Position numbers and translations under genes: made by a program
Notes under the pieces: generated by a model
Database searches by the model: none
Told to the model about the DNA's origin: nothing
Seen by the model: the letters and a program-made list of their open reading frames with translations, nothing else
Part shown: positions 21,340-32,514 of the stretch, in pieces
How the letters are laid out: each line of letters begins with the position of its first letter
How positions within the stretch are numbered: the first letter of the stretch is position 1
Assembly: GCA_019279435.1 (NCBI GenBank)
Contig: JAAALK010000289.1
Coordinates: forward strand, 9,058,342 to 9,122,341
Reading direction: 5' to 3'
DNA length: 64,000 nt
Source of the DNA: Zizania palustris
Taxonomy: Eukaryota; Streptophyta; Magnoliopsida; Poales; Poaceae

Positions 21340-22960
21340 CTAAAAAGGATACACAACACCCAAATCCCCTCGTAAACGCTCAAAAGTAGACTGATCTAGG
21401 GGTTTGGTGAAAATGTCAGCCAACTGATGATGGGTATCAGCATGAACAAAGTCAATGACTCCTTTCCCACATTGATCCCGCAGAAAGTGAAAGCGCACAA
21501 CAATGTGTTTGGTTTTTGAATGGAGATAAGGGTTTTTCCCTACACTAATAGCACTAGTGCTGTCGCAAAACAAGGGAACCCTGGTAGGAAAGAACAACCC
21601 AAAATCTCGCAATGTGGAAATCATCCAAACTATCTGTGAGCAGCAGCTAGCAGTAGCTGCATACTCATCCTCAGTGGTTGAAAGAGCAACTCCAGATTGC
21701 TTTCGAGAAGACCAAGAAATAAGAGACGATCCAAGAAACTGGCAAGTACCAGAAGTCGACTTGCGATCTAACCGGCACCCACCAAAGTCAGCGTCCGAAA
21801 AGCCAGATAAATCAAGAGATGATCATGCTGAATAATAAAGACCAAGATCGGGCGCATAAGTGAGATACCTGAAAATGTGCTTGACAGCCTGTCGATGAGA
21901 CGCACGTGGTGAAGACTGGAAGCGCGCGTAAAGTCCCATGGCAAACTGTATGTCCGGTCTTGTCACCGTCAAGTACAGCAGCGAACCGATCATCCCTCGA
22001 AACTCTCTCTCGTTGACCTTGACGCCGCTCTCGTCCTTGTCCAGGCCCCCAGATGTGCCCATTGGGGTCATCTGAGGCTTCAACTCTCCACCAAAGTCAA
22101 ATTTTTTCAACATGTCACGAGTGTACTTACCTTGGTGGATGAAGGTGCTGTAGTTAGTCTGCTTGATCTGGAGCCCTAAGAAGTACTTGAGCTCACCCAT
22201 GAGGCTCATCTCAAACTCGCTGTGCATCTTCTTTGAAAACTTGGACACAAGAGAATCAGTACTACCGCCAAAAATAATATCGTCCACGTTAATATGAGCA
22301 ACTAAGAAATCTGAAGCAACTCTGAGCAAAAAGAGAGTCTTATCCACAGAACCCATCACAAAGCCCTTCCCCAACAAAAACTGCTTCAATCGGTCATACC
22401 AAGCCCTGGGGGCTTGCTTCAACCCGTATAAAGCCTTCTACATCTTAAAAACATGTCGAGGAAACTTAGGATTCTCAAAAACGGGGGGCTGCCTAACATA
22501 AACTTCCTCCTCTATGTACCCGTTCAGAAAATCACTCTTGACATCCATTTGAAAAAGCTTAAAACCCTTTGAAGTGGCAAAAGCTAAAAGAATGTTAATG
22601 GACTCAAGACGGGGAACAGGAGCGAAGGTTTATTCAAAGTCAATACCTTCCTTCTAGCTAAAACCCTGTACAACTAGTCGAGCTTTGTTGCGCACCACAA
22701 CCCCATCTTCACCTTGCTTGTTTTTGAACACCCACTTGGTGCCTATGGGGTTGCATCCTGGTGGGAGCTCAACTAGTGTCCAAACCCGATTGCGGACAAA
22801 ATTCTCAAGCTCTTCTTGCATGGCATTAATCCAATTCGAATCAGAAAGAGCATGAGAAACGTCTCTAGGCTCAAAAGATGCAACAAAAGCAGATTCAGCA
22901 AACACAGCAAGAGAGTCAATAGATGAATGCAAAGTCCTTGCAGACAAATCACCGATGATG
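21340..22960 (-). pseudogene. pol: S3 reverse transcriptase-RNase H (copia)
   Basis: Copia RT is read from 22947 down: WINAMQEELENFVRNRVWTL, GTKWVFKNKQGEDGVV, then MKQAPRAWYDRLKQFLLGKG, and from about 22100 MTPMGTSGGLDKDESG and MIGSLLYLTVTRPDIQFAMG. RNase H ends in ADIFTKPLDQSTFERLRGDL at about 21350. The catalytic box YVDD reads NVDD (22290-22279), so the enzyme would be inactive. There are several stops and a frame change between 22654 and 22422. It would have copied the element RNA into DNA. Confidence 0.88.
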
Positions 22961-24560
22961 AGCTTTGAGGGGTGATCACGCTGAACTGCTCGGGATCCCT
23001 AGTGATCTGAAGTCACCTCACCGGAGTCAGCAGCTGGCACCTTTGGACTCGACTGAGGGGCTCGACCGAACTAGAAGAAGTGATCAGAGGTCGGCCCTCG
23101 TCCTCAGTCGAAGTCTTAGAAGGTGTGGGCTCTGCAGGAGGTGCAGAGGGCCCTCCCTCATCAGGAGCTGGAGCATCCTCATCTTCCTCGAAGATGGACT
23201 CTCCGAGCTCATCATCACTAGAAAGCTCAAAAGAAGGAGACAAAGAAGGCAAGGACTCATCAAAAGAAACCTCACAAGTCTCGACAAGCTGCTGGGAGTC
23301 GAGGTTCTAAACACGGAAGCCTCGAGAATGTAAAGCATAGCCAAGAAAAACTCCGTCCCAGCAACGAGACACAAACTTGTCCAAATGCCCTCCCTTCTTG
23401 AGCACAAAGCACTTGCAGCCAAACGCTCGCAAGTGGCTCACCTTGGACTGTCTGCCAAACCGCAACTCGTACGAGGTCTTACCTAGGTAAGCTCTAAGAA
23501 AAATGCGGTCGGCCAGATAGTAAGCCGTGTTCATGGCTTCAGCCCAAAAACGCCTAGGAGTCTTGTGCTCATCGAGCATCGTCCTGGCCATCTCGACTAG
23601 CGTGCGGTTCTTTCGTTCCACAATGCCCTTCTGTGGGGGTGTGTAAGGAGCAGAAAACTGATGGTCAAGACCCTGATCACTACAAAAGCTGACAAACTAA
23701 GAGTTCTTGAACTCAGAGCCATTGTCGGAGCGAATTGCTCGCATCCGACCATTGTTCTCATTCTTCAGCTTCAATATCAGGTCATGAACAAACTGAAAAG
23801 TTTCATCCTTAGATTCCAAAAAGAAAACCCACTAGAATTGAGAAAAGTCATCAACAGTGACAAGCGCGTACCACTTCCCACCGACTGAGCGTACCCGAGC
23901 TGGACCGACAGTGTCCATATGTAACAGCTCACCCGGATACGAAGTCATCACCTGAGTCACAGGTGAGTGAGAAGCGGCAACCATTTTCCCATGACGACGG
24001 GGATGGCAAACTAGATCCTTCTCCATCTTAAGCTTGGGCAATCCTCGGATGAGGTCCATAGAGCTTAACCTGACTAGCAGATCAAAACTCAAATGACCTA
24101 ACCTCCTATGCCACTTCCAGAGCTCAGAGGAGGATCCAGCAATCAAACAGCGAGAAGGGCCAAAAGAACTAGAGAAGTCAATTCGAAAAACTTTACCAAA
24201 TGGTAAGATCTAGCAAATCAAAGACCCTCTAGAATCAAACACAGAAGAATTGCCCTTCTTAAAACGAACCTCCAAACTATCCTCAAGAAGTTGCGAAACA
24301 GAAATCAAATTAAAGTTCAAATTTCTAACCAAGGAAACATTCTTCAAAGAGAAATGGTCTGAAATGCGAATTGAGCCAATACCACTTACCTTCCCTTGAC
24401 CACTGTTCCCGAAGGTGATGTACTCTTTGGAGCTCAGGGGACTGAGACTGGAGAACCATGTACGATGTCCCGTCATATGGCGAGAGCGTCCTGAGTCCAT
24501 GATCCAAACGTCCTCCAGTCCCCGATCCTGCACAATCAGTGGTTGTAAGGGGGAACAAAT
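22961..24560 (-). pseudogene. pol: S3 protease-integrase (copia)
   Basis: The protease active site appears as WIMDSGRSRHMTG (about 24510-24470), with arginine where S4 keeps cysteine. The GAG-pre-integrase/zinc part (WKWHRRLGHLSFDLL, then CHPRRHGKM) has lost one zinc-binding cysteine compared with CHPCRHGKM in S4. Integrase motifs LHMDTVG, a degraded second block, and VERKNRTLVEMART are present. So is the copia-typical FGCKCFVLKKGGHLDKF block (about 23440-23370). Stops and frame changes split it into several pieces. Confidence 0.87.
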
Positions 24561-27262
24561 GGTCTGGCACCTAGTGTCGAGACATCTACTCGAAAGATGG
24601 AAAGCAGAAACCATTAGAAGAGTTTGGACCAAAACGCGGCTCAAAGCGGGGTCCTTGGTTCTGCCTAAATCCTCGGCCACAAGGTCCAGGACCGTAGCCA
24701 AAACGACCTGGAGCTCTGCCGGAACGGACACCACCATCTGGAGCACGGGCATGGAAGTCGTCTCCTCTACCACCACCTACACGACACGGCCTGGCCTCCA
24801 GCCTCTCCCCACGTCGAGAAACACGCAGTCTACCACCCTGCTGATGGAACTGCTCCTGACCACCACGAGCTCTCTCTGCTCTCTCAACTCGCTTCCTTCT
24901 GAAGCAAAACTCCGCAAGATGCCCTTCTCTTTGACAATACTCACAATGGTAGGTGGGCTTCTTGGGATGTGGTTGAGGCTTGGGGATCTTGGGCTTAGTG
25001 GTGATTGATGTCGTCTTCTTGGGTTGAGAGGGTCTAGGAAGAGAGTCAAGAGAAGTGTGGAGGTGTTTGGGCTTTGGAACCCAAATGGGCTTCTTGGGTG
25101 GAGCTTTGGACTATTCTTGGATAACTCCATCCTTGGGCTGACTATCCTGGAAAGACTGAGTGGAGTGAGTCTTGGGGAATCTCTACTCTGGAGTCATTTT
25201 ATTCCACTCCATTGCCTGGCTAATGGCACTCTCAAAGTCAGCCTTGGTGTAGGTGTAACCAACCCCAAACCCATCCTGCCTCTTAAACTGCTGGATCATC
25301 ATGCCGAGCTGTGGCTCTCTGGCACTGATCCAACTCAGGATAGAACGAAGGTAAAAGTTCTCATTCTGAGAATCAGCTAGCTCCTCTCTCAAGGAAGCTA
25401 GAACCTCCACCTTAGACAAGCAGGTCTCACACTCACTATTTACCTGGACAGACTTATCGGCTTTTAGCTTAATTAACTCTAGTCTAAGAGACAGACAGTT
25501 CTCACAGACAGTGGGTGGAACTGACAGTGTCTCAAGTTCTAGTCTAGTCTGCGCCAGCTCAACTCTCACTCTCTCCAAATCCCCCAAATGCTCATCGCCC
25601 TTGGCTTTCAGCTCAGCTAAGACAGCTAGATGAGATGGGCAATCAGCATAGGGTACGACGACAGTGGCTTGAGCATCTTTCAGCTCCAGCTGAGCGCTTT
25701 CAAGCTCAGTGGCCAAAGCGTCCCTCTCATCAAACCTTTCTATGTACCTGGACTTCAGAGTCGATGGGTCACACAGAAGCACCTCACATTTTGGGCACTC
25801 ACTGCTATCACCCAAGCAAGGGGAAGAAGATAGACTCTCAATTCTGCCGTTGGCCACGACAAGCTCACTTTCTAACTCATCTATCCTCTTCTTAGCCCCC
25901 CTGAGCAGTTTTTCCTGATATTTTAACTCCTGAAGATTACTTTCAAGTAAATCAACGATTTTGCGTTCATAAGATGATACCTTTTCATTGTCGTCATCGT
26001 CGGAGTCATCGGAGGAGCCCTTCTCTTACTTATCCCCAAGAGCCATTGAGCAGAAGCTCTTGCGGGACCTTCGGCGCTGGTGTGAGCGGCTCTTCGGTCT
26101 GTCCCCAAAGGCCATGAAGCAAAGACCCGCCGGATCGTCCTTGTCCTTCCCCTTCCTGATGACGATCTCCTCATCGCTTGAGCTCGATGAAGAGGAAGAT
26201 GGCGTGGACTGCTTGGAGTAGCTCTTCTCCATCTCGGCAAGCATGATAGCTCTTCTCCTTCTCTCGACGGTAGTCCTTCAGGGCCTTTCTGAAGAATCTG
26301 GTCTTTGGCTTGCCCTTGTTGAAGGAAGAGCTGTCATGCTTGCCGAAGTCGTAGAAGCCACCACCGGTGCCCTTCTTGTTTCCATTGCGCTTGGGGCAGT
26401 CGGCGATGAAGTGTCCTGGGTCACCACTCTCAAAGCACCCAGATTTCATGCCGTGTCTTTTGAACATCCTCTTCTCATAAACATGACGAACCCGGTTGTT
26501 AAAAAGACACAAATCGTCATGTCCCAAAGACTCAAGTTGGTCCTCAGTGATAGACATCAAAGAGAACCCAACACAGCTCACAGAAGAGGGATCAACAGAA
26601 GGTGTAGCAAGGGTCAGAGATTTTGATCCAGAGCCAGTGAGATTTGATCTCAGCTGGATATCAACCTCAGTGGCCTTCAGCTCGCTAAACAACTCAGAAA
26701 TGGTCAAGGTATCATAAGAAGTGCTCTCAATGATAGAGGATACCTTGATATCCCAGATCTTAGGGTCCAAGGTATGAAGAACCTTGAGCGCCTGCTCATG
26801 ATCTAAGACTAACTAAACACCCTCAGCCTTGTTGTCCCGAAGCTTGTTTATGATCGATTGAAAACGACAAAACAACGCTTCAACAGATTCACCCGGCTTT
26901 TGTGTGAAGTTCTCATATTCACGCCGGTAGGTCTGATAGAGCCAAGCCTTGACCTAGGCTATCCCTTCATGGTGTGCCTTGAGGGTAGCCCAGATCTTTC
27001 TTGAAGTGGAGAGATGGCTCACACGCTCAAACTCAGTGGGACCTAAACCAGAAAAAAAAATGTTCACAGCTTTACTATTGTTCAGATGCTGGGCAATGAT
27101 ACCAGGAGTACCTTGCTTAGCAACTGGCAATACAACAAACGTAGCGTGAACGCAAATGTCCCACATGTCCGAGCTTTGGCTCATGAGATAGGCTCGCATG
27201 CGAGTCTTCCAATAATTATAGCCATAAGCTTCCAAGGACGGGACTTTGCCAGGAGAATTCAT
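24561..27262 (-). pseudogene. gag: S3 gag (Sirevirus type, two zinc knuckles)
   Basis: ATG 27262 gives MNSPGKVPSLEAYGYNYWK, matching the S2 start. The capsid-like region is interrupted by stops near 26952 and 26815. The first knuckle reads CFESGDPGHFIADC: the second cysteine is serine, so zinc binding is probably lost. A small duplication near 26225-26260 shifts the frame in the serine-rich hinge. A coiled-coil region with CxxC pairs (25857-25183) follows, then the second knuckle CEYCQREGH near 24945 and an arginine/glycine-rich tail. It forms the virus-like particle in intact relatives. Confidence 0.87.
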
Positions 27263-27313
27263 GATCACTACTGGCGTTTAGAACCGGTTAAGGTATGGAA
27301 AAACCCTAACCAG

Positions 27314-27325
27314 GCTTTGATACCA
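27314..27325 (-). promoter_or_regulatory. S3 primer-binding site (initiator tRNA-Met type)
   Basis: On the minus strand, TGGTATCAAAGC lies two bases after the LTR end. It has one change from the standard site. It shows that 27328-29500 acts as the S3 5' LTR. Confidence 0.85.
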
Positions 27326-27327
27326 CT

Positions 27328-29500
27328 TGTAGGACCGAAAGTAGCGACCAGATGGGGGGTGAATGGGCGCCTAAAAATTCTTTCGAATCAATGGCCTGCT
27401 CCCAACACCCAACACACCTCAAAAGACTTAGCAGAAAACTTCGTGCAGATTGTCAAACCCTAAAAGTATCTAGCCTATAAACGACCGGTGTTCTAGACGA
27501 AGAAACACCAACACAATGCTAATAGGCAGATAAATAAAACATTTAAAACAAAGACTGAAAAAATTCACAGAAACAAATTATCACGACAATCGAACTAAGT
27601 GCGTGTAAAACAAGATGAGACGTTACTGTTCGAAAATTTGTCTCCAGTAAGGTACTTGACGAAGCCTGCAGTGTCGAAGCCTGCAGTGTCGAAGCCTATA
27701 GTGTCGAAGCCTGCAGTGTCGAAGGCTGAAGAGTCGAAGCTGCAAGAGTCGAAGTTGTAGTGTCGAAGCCTGCAGAGTCGAAGTCTGCAGTGTCGAAGCC
27801 TGAGTGTACTGCAAAATCTTTATGTGAAGGTTGATTAGGTTCTAAACACAGAACACAAACACTTCGAAGCCTGCCAAAAATTCGAAGTCTGAACTGTTGT
27901 CGAAGTACATCAGAGACATCGAAGTCTGCACGTTCAGACTATGACTTTCGAAAAGAGCGCTACACACTTAAGCACACAAACAAACTTCGAAACCAGCGAC
28001 AGAAGCAGTGGGCTTCGTAATGACCTTCGCTAAGAAATTCAGCGAAGTATGCTTAAAACGAGACATATAACAAGCGAGGCATGTGAGTGCTGTCGGGACC
28101 ACACAAATGACAGAGTTCTACACATCATTCGACATTCACTGTCCGAAGCAAAGACTTCGAGGTCGTGCGCCCAACAAATCGGAGTCTGATGAACCGGTCG
28201 AAGGCTTCATGCGAAATGAAAAATGAACTTCGAACACGTTTTAAAACCATCGAAGTGTAGGAACAACTCCGAAGCAGATAAAAAACCAGAGACTGGCGAA
28301 TGACAGAACGAAGCTAGCTTCGAGTAGAGAAAATAACACTGGTTCTGCAAAAGATGTAGCCTGCAAAGCTGCTTCGTAGGCCTGTTACCTAGAAGAGAGA
28401 CACACTACTAGCTGCAGACCAATTCTGCAGATAGCAATCAAAGCTTGCGTAGAAGAAATGCCGTGGGGTCCACAAATGAAGAGTAAAGAACACAACCTAG
28501 CTTCAGGCAACACAGCTAGATCAATGATATAAAAAAACCAAACCTATTTCCTAGATACAGAGATAGCAACCAGTCTACGTGAGAGAAACTAGTTTAATAC
28601 ACATGCAGTACTGCAATGCAGGAAATCATGCAGTAAAAACCAGCCATGCAACATTGAAAAACGCGCCCAGAATAAGAAGAACACTGCCAGGCAAAATGAA
28701 TCAACTAAGAAAAACACACAAGACACAGCCTGCAGAATCATGGAAACAGAGAGAACAACATCTCACTAGTTCGAGAAGAAACGATGAACCTTGCGGCGGC
28801 GGCGTGCACGAACAGGAACTAGGAAACAGGTGAACAAAAAGTGACCCAATTGATTAAAAAGTGATTTTTTGCAAAGGGTTACCTAACCCTAGGGATTGGG
28901 GCCCTATTTATAGGCTGCCCAATAGCTAGGAATATTCCACCAGCCCCTTAGGGTTTTTTACAGACGCTAAAATAAAAGGAAAAGACCACACTGCCCTTAA
29001 GATATTTTTATAGACTCGACTGACTGACTGTGGGCCTAAGGACAAAATAGTAAACTCCTATTTACAGATGACTTATCTGGAAGCTAAGCTTTCGTAGCGA
29101 CTATGGCTTCTCTTCTGGATAGTCCGATACAAGATCAGCGGTCGTCAGTTTTGCACCGAAACTGACAAAGCATCCACCAGCTTTGCACCAGGTACCCGGA
29201 TTGGGCGACCTGACTTCGTAGCTCTCTCGGCCTGGCAATCGCTCGCCGCCCGTGTACCTGAGTGAATCCTGGTCAACAGCCTAGTGGATCCTCTATTGCT
29301 CCTAGCCCGTGTACCCGGATTGGGCCAGCCCAACTTCGAGGCCCCTCTGCCCGACAGTCGCTCGCTGCCCGTGTACCTGAGTCACACACGGCCCAGATAC
29401 AACAGGTCTTCTCTCTCATTTCAGTCCTCTTTGACTATCGTTGACAATGACTCATCACATCTGGAGCCATGAGGCCCACGCTATTCAGCATGGCTCCTCA
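27328..29500 (-). repeat. Middle LTR of the S3/S4 tandem (2173 bp), chimeric
   Basis: It is the 5' LTR of S3 and the 3' LTR of S4 at once: the S3 primer site lies on one side and the S4 polypurine tract on the other. Most of it follows the S3 3' LTR, including GATACAACAG up to about 29404. From 29405 the stretch GGTCTTCTCTCTCATTTCAG matches the S4 LTR (37958-37977) and not the S3 one (GATCTTCCCTCTTCTTCTG). The TATA box is at 28912-28905. It carries the expanded 15-bp array at 27661-27809. Confidence 0.9.
27661..27809. repeat. Array of ten 15-bp units in the middle LTR
   Basis: GAAGCCTGCAGTGTC and variants (GAAGCCTGCAGAGTC, GAAGTCTGCAGTGTC, one 14-bp unit) are repeated head to tail about ten times. 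The S3 3' LTR has four units at the same place (18172-18231). The expansion is therefore younger than the split of the two LTR copies. Confidence 0.9.
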
Positions 29501-30873
29501 ATCTCCCCCTTGATGAGTGCATTGTCAACACTTCTCTTCAACTGCTCTTCAGTACCTGCGAACAACTGTGGAAACACGAAAACAAAACACAAGAAAAACA
29601 GAGAAGAAGAAAATAAAGTAAAAGTTTAACCCTAATGACCAAAAGCCGAACAAAAGCAAGAAACGGTCATTATGGTTAACCAAAAGTAAAAATGTCAAAA
29701 CATGTGCAATCTCAGAATCATCAACAAGGATAACAAAAGAGTAAGGACAAACAGGATAAAAACTCCCCCTGAAACAAATCCGAGAGAAAGCCAAAACTCC
29801 CCCTTAAACTCTTCTCCCAAAATTTCTCCCCCTTGTTGACAAGTGGACTCATAAAGCGAGACTAAATGCACTCTAAAGAGACACATACTCCCCCTGAAAT
29901 GCAACTCTCGCTCAAAATATGCAATGAATGCAACTGGGGTGCAGGTGGAGTGTGGAAAGCATGCTTGTCAGATATGATTGACTGCAATTACAACATCTAA
30001 CAAGTATAGCAAAAGACATACTGTCTAAGACTCATGGCATGATCAGTGCAACAGATGATATCTAAAGAAAGTCATTAACACACATTTTTTTAATTTTTGC
30101 AAATAAAAGCATCACCACTTTTTCCAGTTGACAAGCAAGGTAAAGCATGAGATGCAGAAGCTAACTGATATTTACCAAGATAAGCATTGTCCAAAACAAA
30201 GTGCTTCAGCAGACTTGTTGTCTTTTTAATTTTCAGGCTTTTTCATTTTTGCCAAGGGTTATTTGCATGTCAAACCTTATGCTAACCGACCAAGTCAAGC
30301 CTAGGCCAGAACTGGACCATTGGAAGCTTAAGACATTGGTCTTGGCATACACTACACTGTCCTAGTTCATACCAAAGTGCTATGGTAAGCAGTCTAGAAC
30401 AATGCAATGCGACAAAGCAAATCCACTTGGATCTTTTCAACTCAAGCATAAATGGCATGGAATTTCCATTCATTTTTGATTTTTATCATTTTATAGCATA
30501 TTTTCCATGTTAAAGCATAAAGTTGTCCAAGTTGCATATCTGCATCTATGTGAGGAACTAGCTACAAGGCATGTAATAGATAGCAAAAGCACTCAGCCTA
30601 CACATGCTAGTTACCCGAAGCAATGGTGATCATTTTTCAAGTTTAAAGCATAAAAGCCATGCATATGACAGATATCAGACATATCAAGCGAACTGAAACA
30701 AGGCATGATCATTGACAAGTAATCAAAAGCATGTACCAGCTAGAATAAGTAAAGCAGTTCAATCATATAATAGAAGCAGGCTCAAAAGTGTGATATGTGA
30801 ATATGCATGATATGATCACACACAAAAAGACTCAAGAAAAGAGTAAAGAAGAAGAAAACTGACGCAAAATATC
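29501..30873 (-). other. S4 3' region with repeated polypurine tracts
   Basis: This corresponds to 19967-21339 in S3. On the minus strand it has GGGGGAG tracts (plus-strand CTCCCCC near 29505, 29762, 29799, 29826 and 29888). A hydrophobic frame related to the S3 one lies at 29904-29549 in two overlapping pieces. I see no pol homology and no other recognisable gene. Confidence 0.7.
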
Positions 30874-32514
30874 CTAGAAAGGATACACAACACCCAAATC
30901 CCCTCGTAAACGTTCAAAAGTAGACTGATCTAGGGGTTTGGTGAAAATGTTAGCCAACTGATGATGGGTATCAACATGAACAAGGTCAATGACACCTTTC
31001 TCATATTGATCCCGCAAAAAGTGAAAGCGCACATCAATGTGTTTGGTTTTTGAATGGAGACATGGGTTTTTCCCTACACTAATAGCACTTGTGCTGTCGC
31101 AAAACATTGGAACCCTGGTAGGAAAGAACAACCCAAAATCTCGCAAAGTGGAAATCATCCAAACTAACTGTGAGCTGCAGCTAGCAGCAGCTAGCAGCAG
31201 CCTCAGTGGTCGAAAGAGCAACTCCATATTGCTTTCGAGAAGACAAAGAGACAAGGGAAGAACCAAGAAACTGGCAAGTACGGAAGTCGACTTGCGATCC
31301 AACCGGCACCCACCAAAGTCAGCGTCCAAAAAGCCAGATAAATCAAGAGATGATGATGCTGAATAATAAAGACCAACATCAGGCGCATAAGGGAGATACC
31401 TGAAGATGCGCTTGACAGCCGGCCGGTGAGACGCGCGTGGTGAAGACTGAAAACGCGCGCAAAGACCCACGACGAACTGTATGTCTGGCCTCGTCGCCGT
31501 CAAGTACAGCAGCGAACCGATCATCCCTCGAAACTCTCTCTCGTTGACCTTGACACCGCTCTCGTCCTTGTCCTGGCCCCAGATGTGCCCATTGGGGTCA
31601 TCTGAGCCTTCAGCTCTCCACCAAAGTCGAATTTCTTCAACATGTCCCGAGTGTACTTACCCTGGTGGATGAAGGTGTCGTCCTTGGTCTGCTTGATCTG
31701 GAGCCCTAGGAAGTACTTGAGCTCATCCATGAGGCTCATCTCAAACTCACTGTGCATCTGCTCAGAAAACTTGGACAAAAGATCATTAGTAGTACCGCCA
31801 AAGATAATATCGTCCACGTAAATCTGAGCGACTAAGAAATCTGATGCATTTCTGAGCAGGAAAAGAGTTTTATCCACAAAACCCATCACAAAGCCCTTCC
31901 CCAACAAAAACTGCTTCAACCGGTCATACCAAGCCCTGGGGCTTGCTTCAACCCGTATAAAGCTTTTTGCAATTTAAAAACATGTCGAGGAAACTTGGGG
32001 TTCTCAAAACCGGGGGCTGCCTAACATAAACCTCCTCTATGTACCCGTTCAAAAAAGCACTCTTGACGTCCATTTGAAAAAGCTTAAAACCCTTCGAAGC
32101 GGCAAAAGCTAAGAGAATGTGAATGGACTCAAGACGGGCAACATGGGCGAAGGTTTCTTCAAAATCAATACCCTCCTTCTGGCAAAAACCCTGGGCAACT
32201 AGTCAAGCTTTGTTGCGCACCACAACCCCATCTTCACCTTGCTTGTTCTTGAACACCCACTTGGTGCCTATGGGGTTGCATCCAGGTGGCAGCTCAACCA
32301 GTGTCCAAACCCGATTGTGGACAAAATTCTCAAGCTCTTCTTGCATGGCATTAATCCAATTAGAATCAGAAAGAGCATGAGAAACGTCTCTGGGCTCAAA
32401 AGATGCAACAAAAGCAGATTCAGCAAACACAGCAAGAGAGTCAACAGACGAACGCAAAGTTCTTGTAGACACATCACCGATGATGAGCTCTGAGGGGTGA
32501 TCACATTGAACTGC
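30874..32514 (-). pseudogene. pol: S4 reverse transcriptase-RNase H (copia)
   Basis: RT starts at about 32472 (WINAMQEELENFVHNRVWTL). A TAG follows KNKQGEDGVVVRNKA near 32202, and a frameshift lies around 31940-32030. The catalytic YVDD is intact at 31820-31809 (AQIYVDDIIFGG). A one-base change near 31580 shifts MTPMGTSG into a wrong frame. RNase H (SGFLDADFGGCRLDRKST) is again shifted after 31290, losing the middle block, and recovers at VDTHHQLANIFTKPLDQ. Confidence 0.88.

Noticed and set aside
24415..25008. 197-codon plus-strand frame and other plus-strand frames across S3 and S4
   Set aside because: They are mirror images of the minus-strand gag and pol coding regions, which carry all recognisable motifs.
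27661..27809. CRISPR-like array
   Set aside because: Units are contiguous 15-bp tandem repeats without unique spacers, inside a plant LTR.
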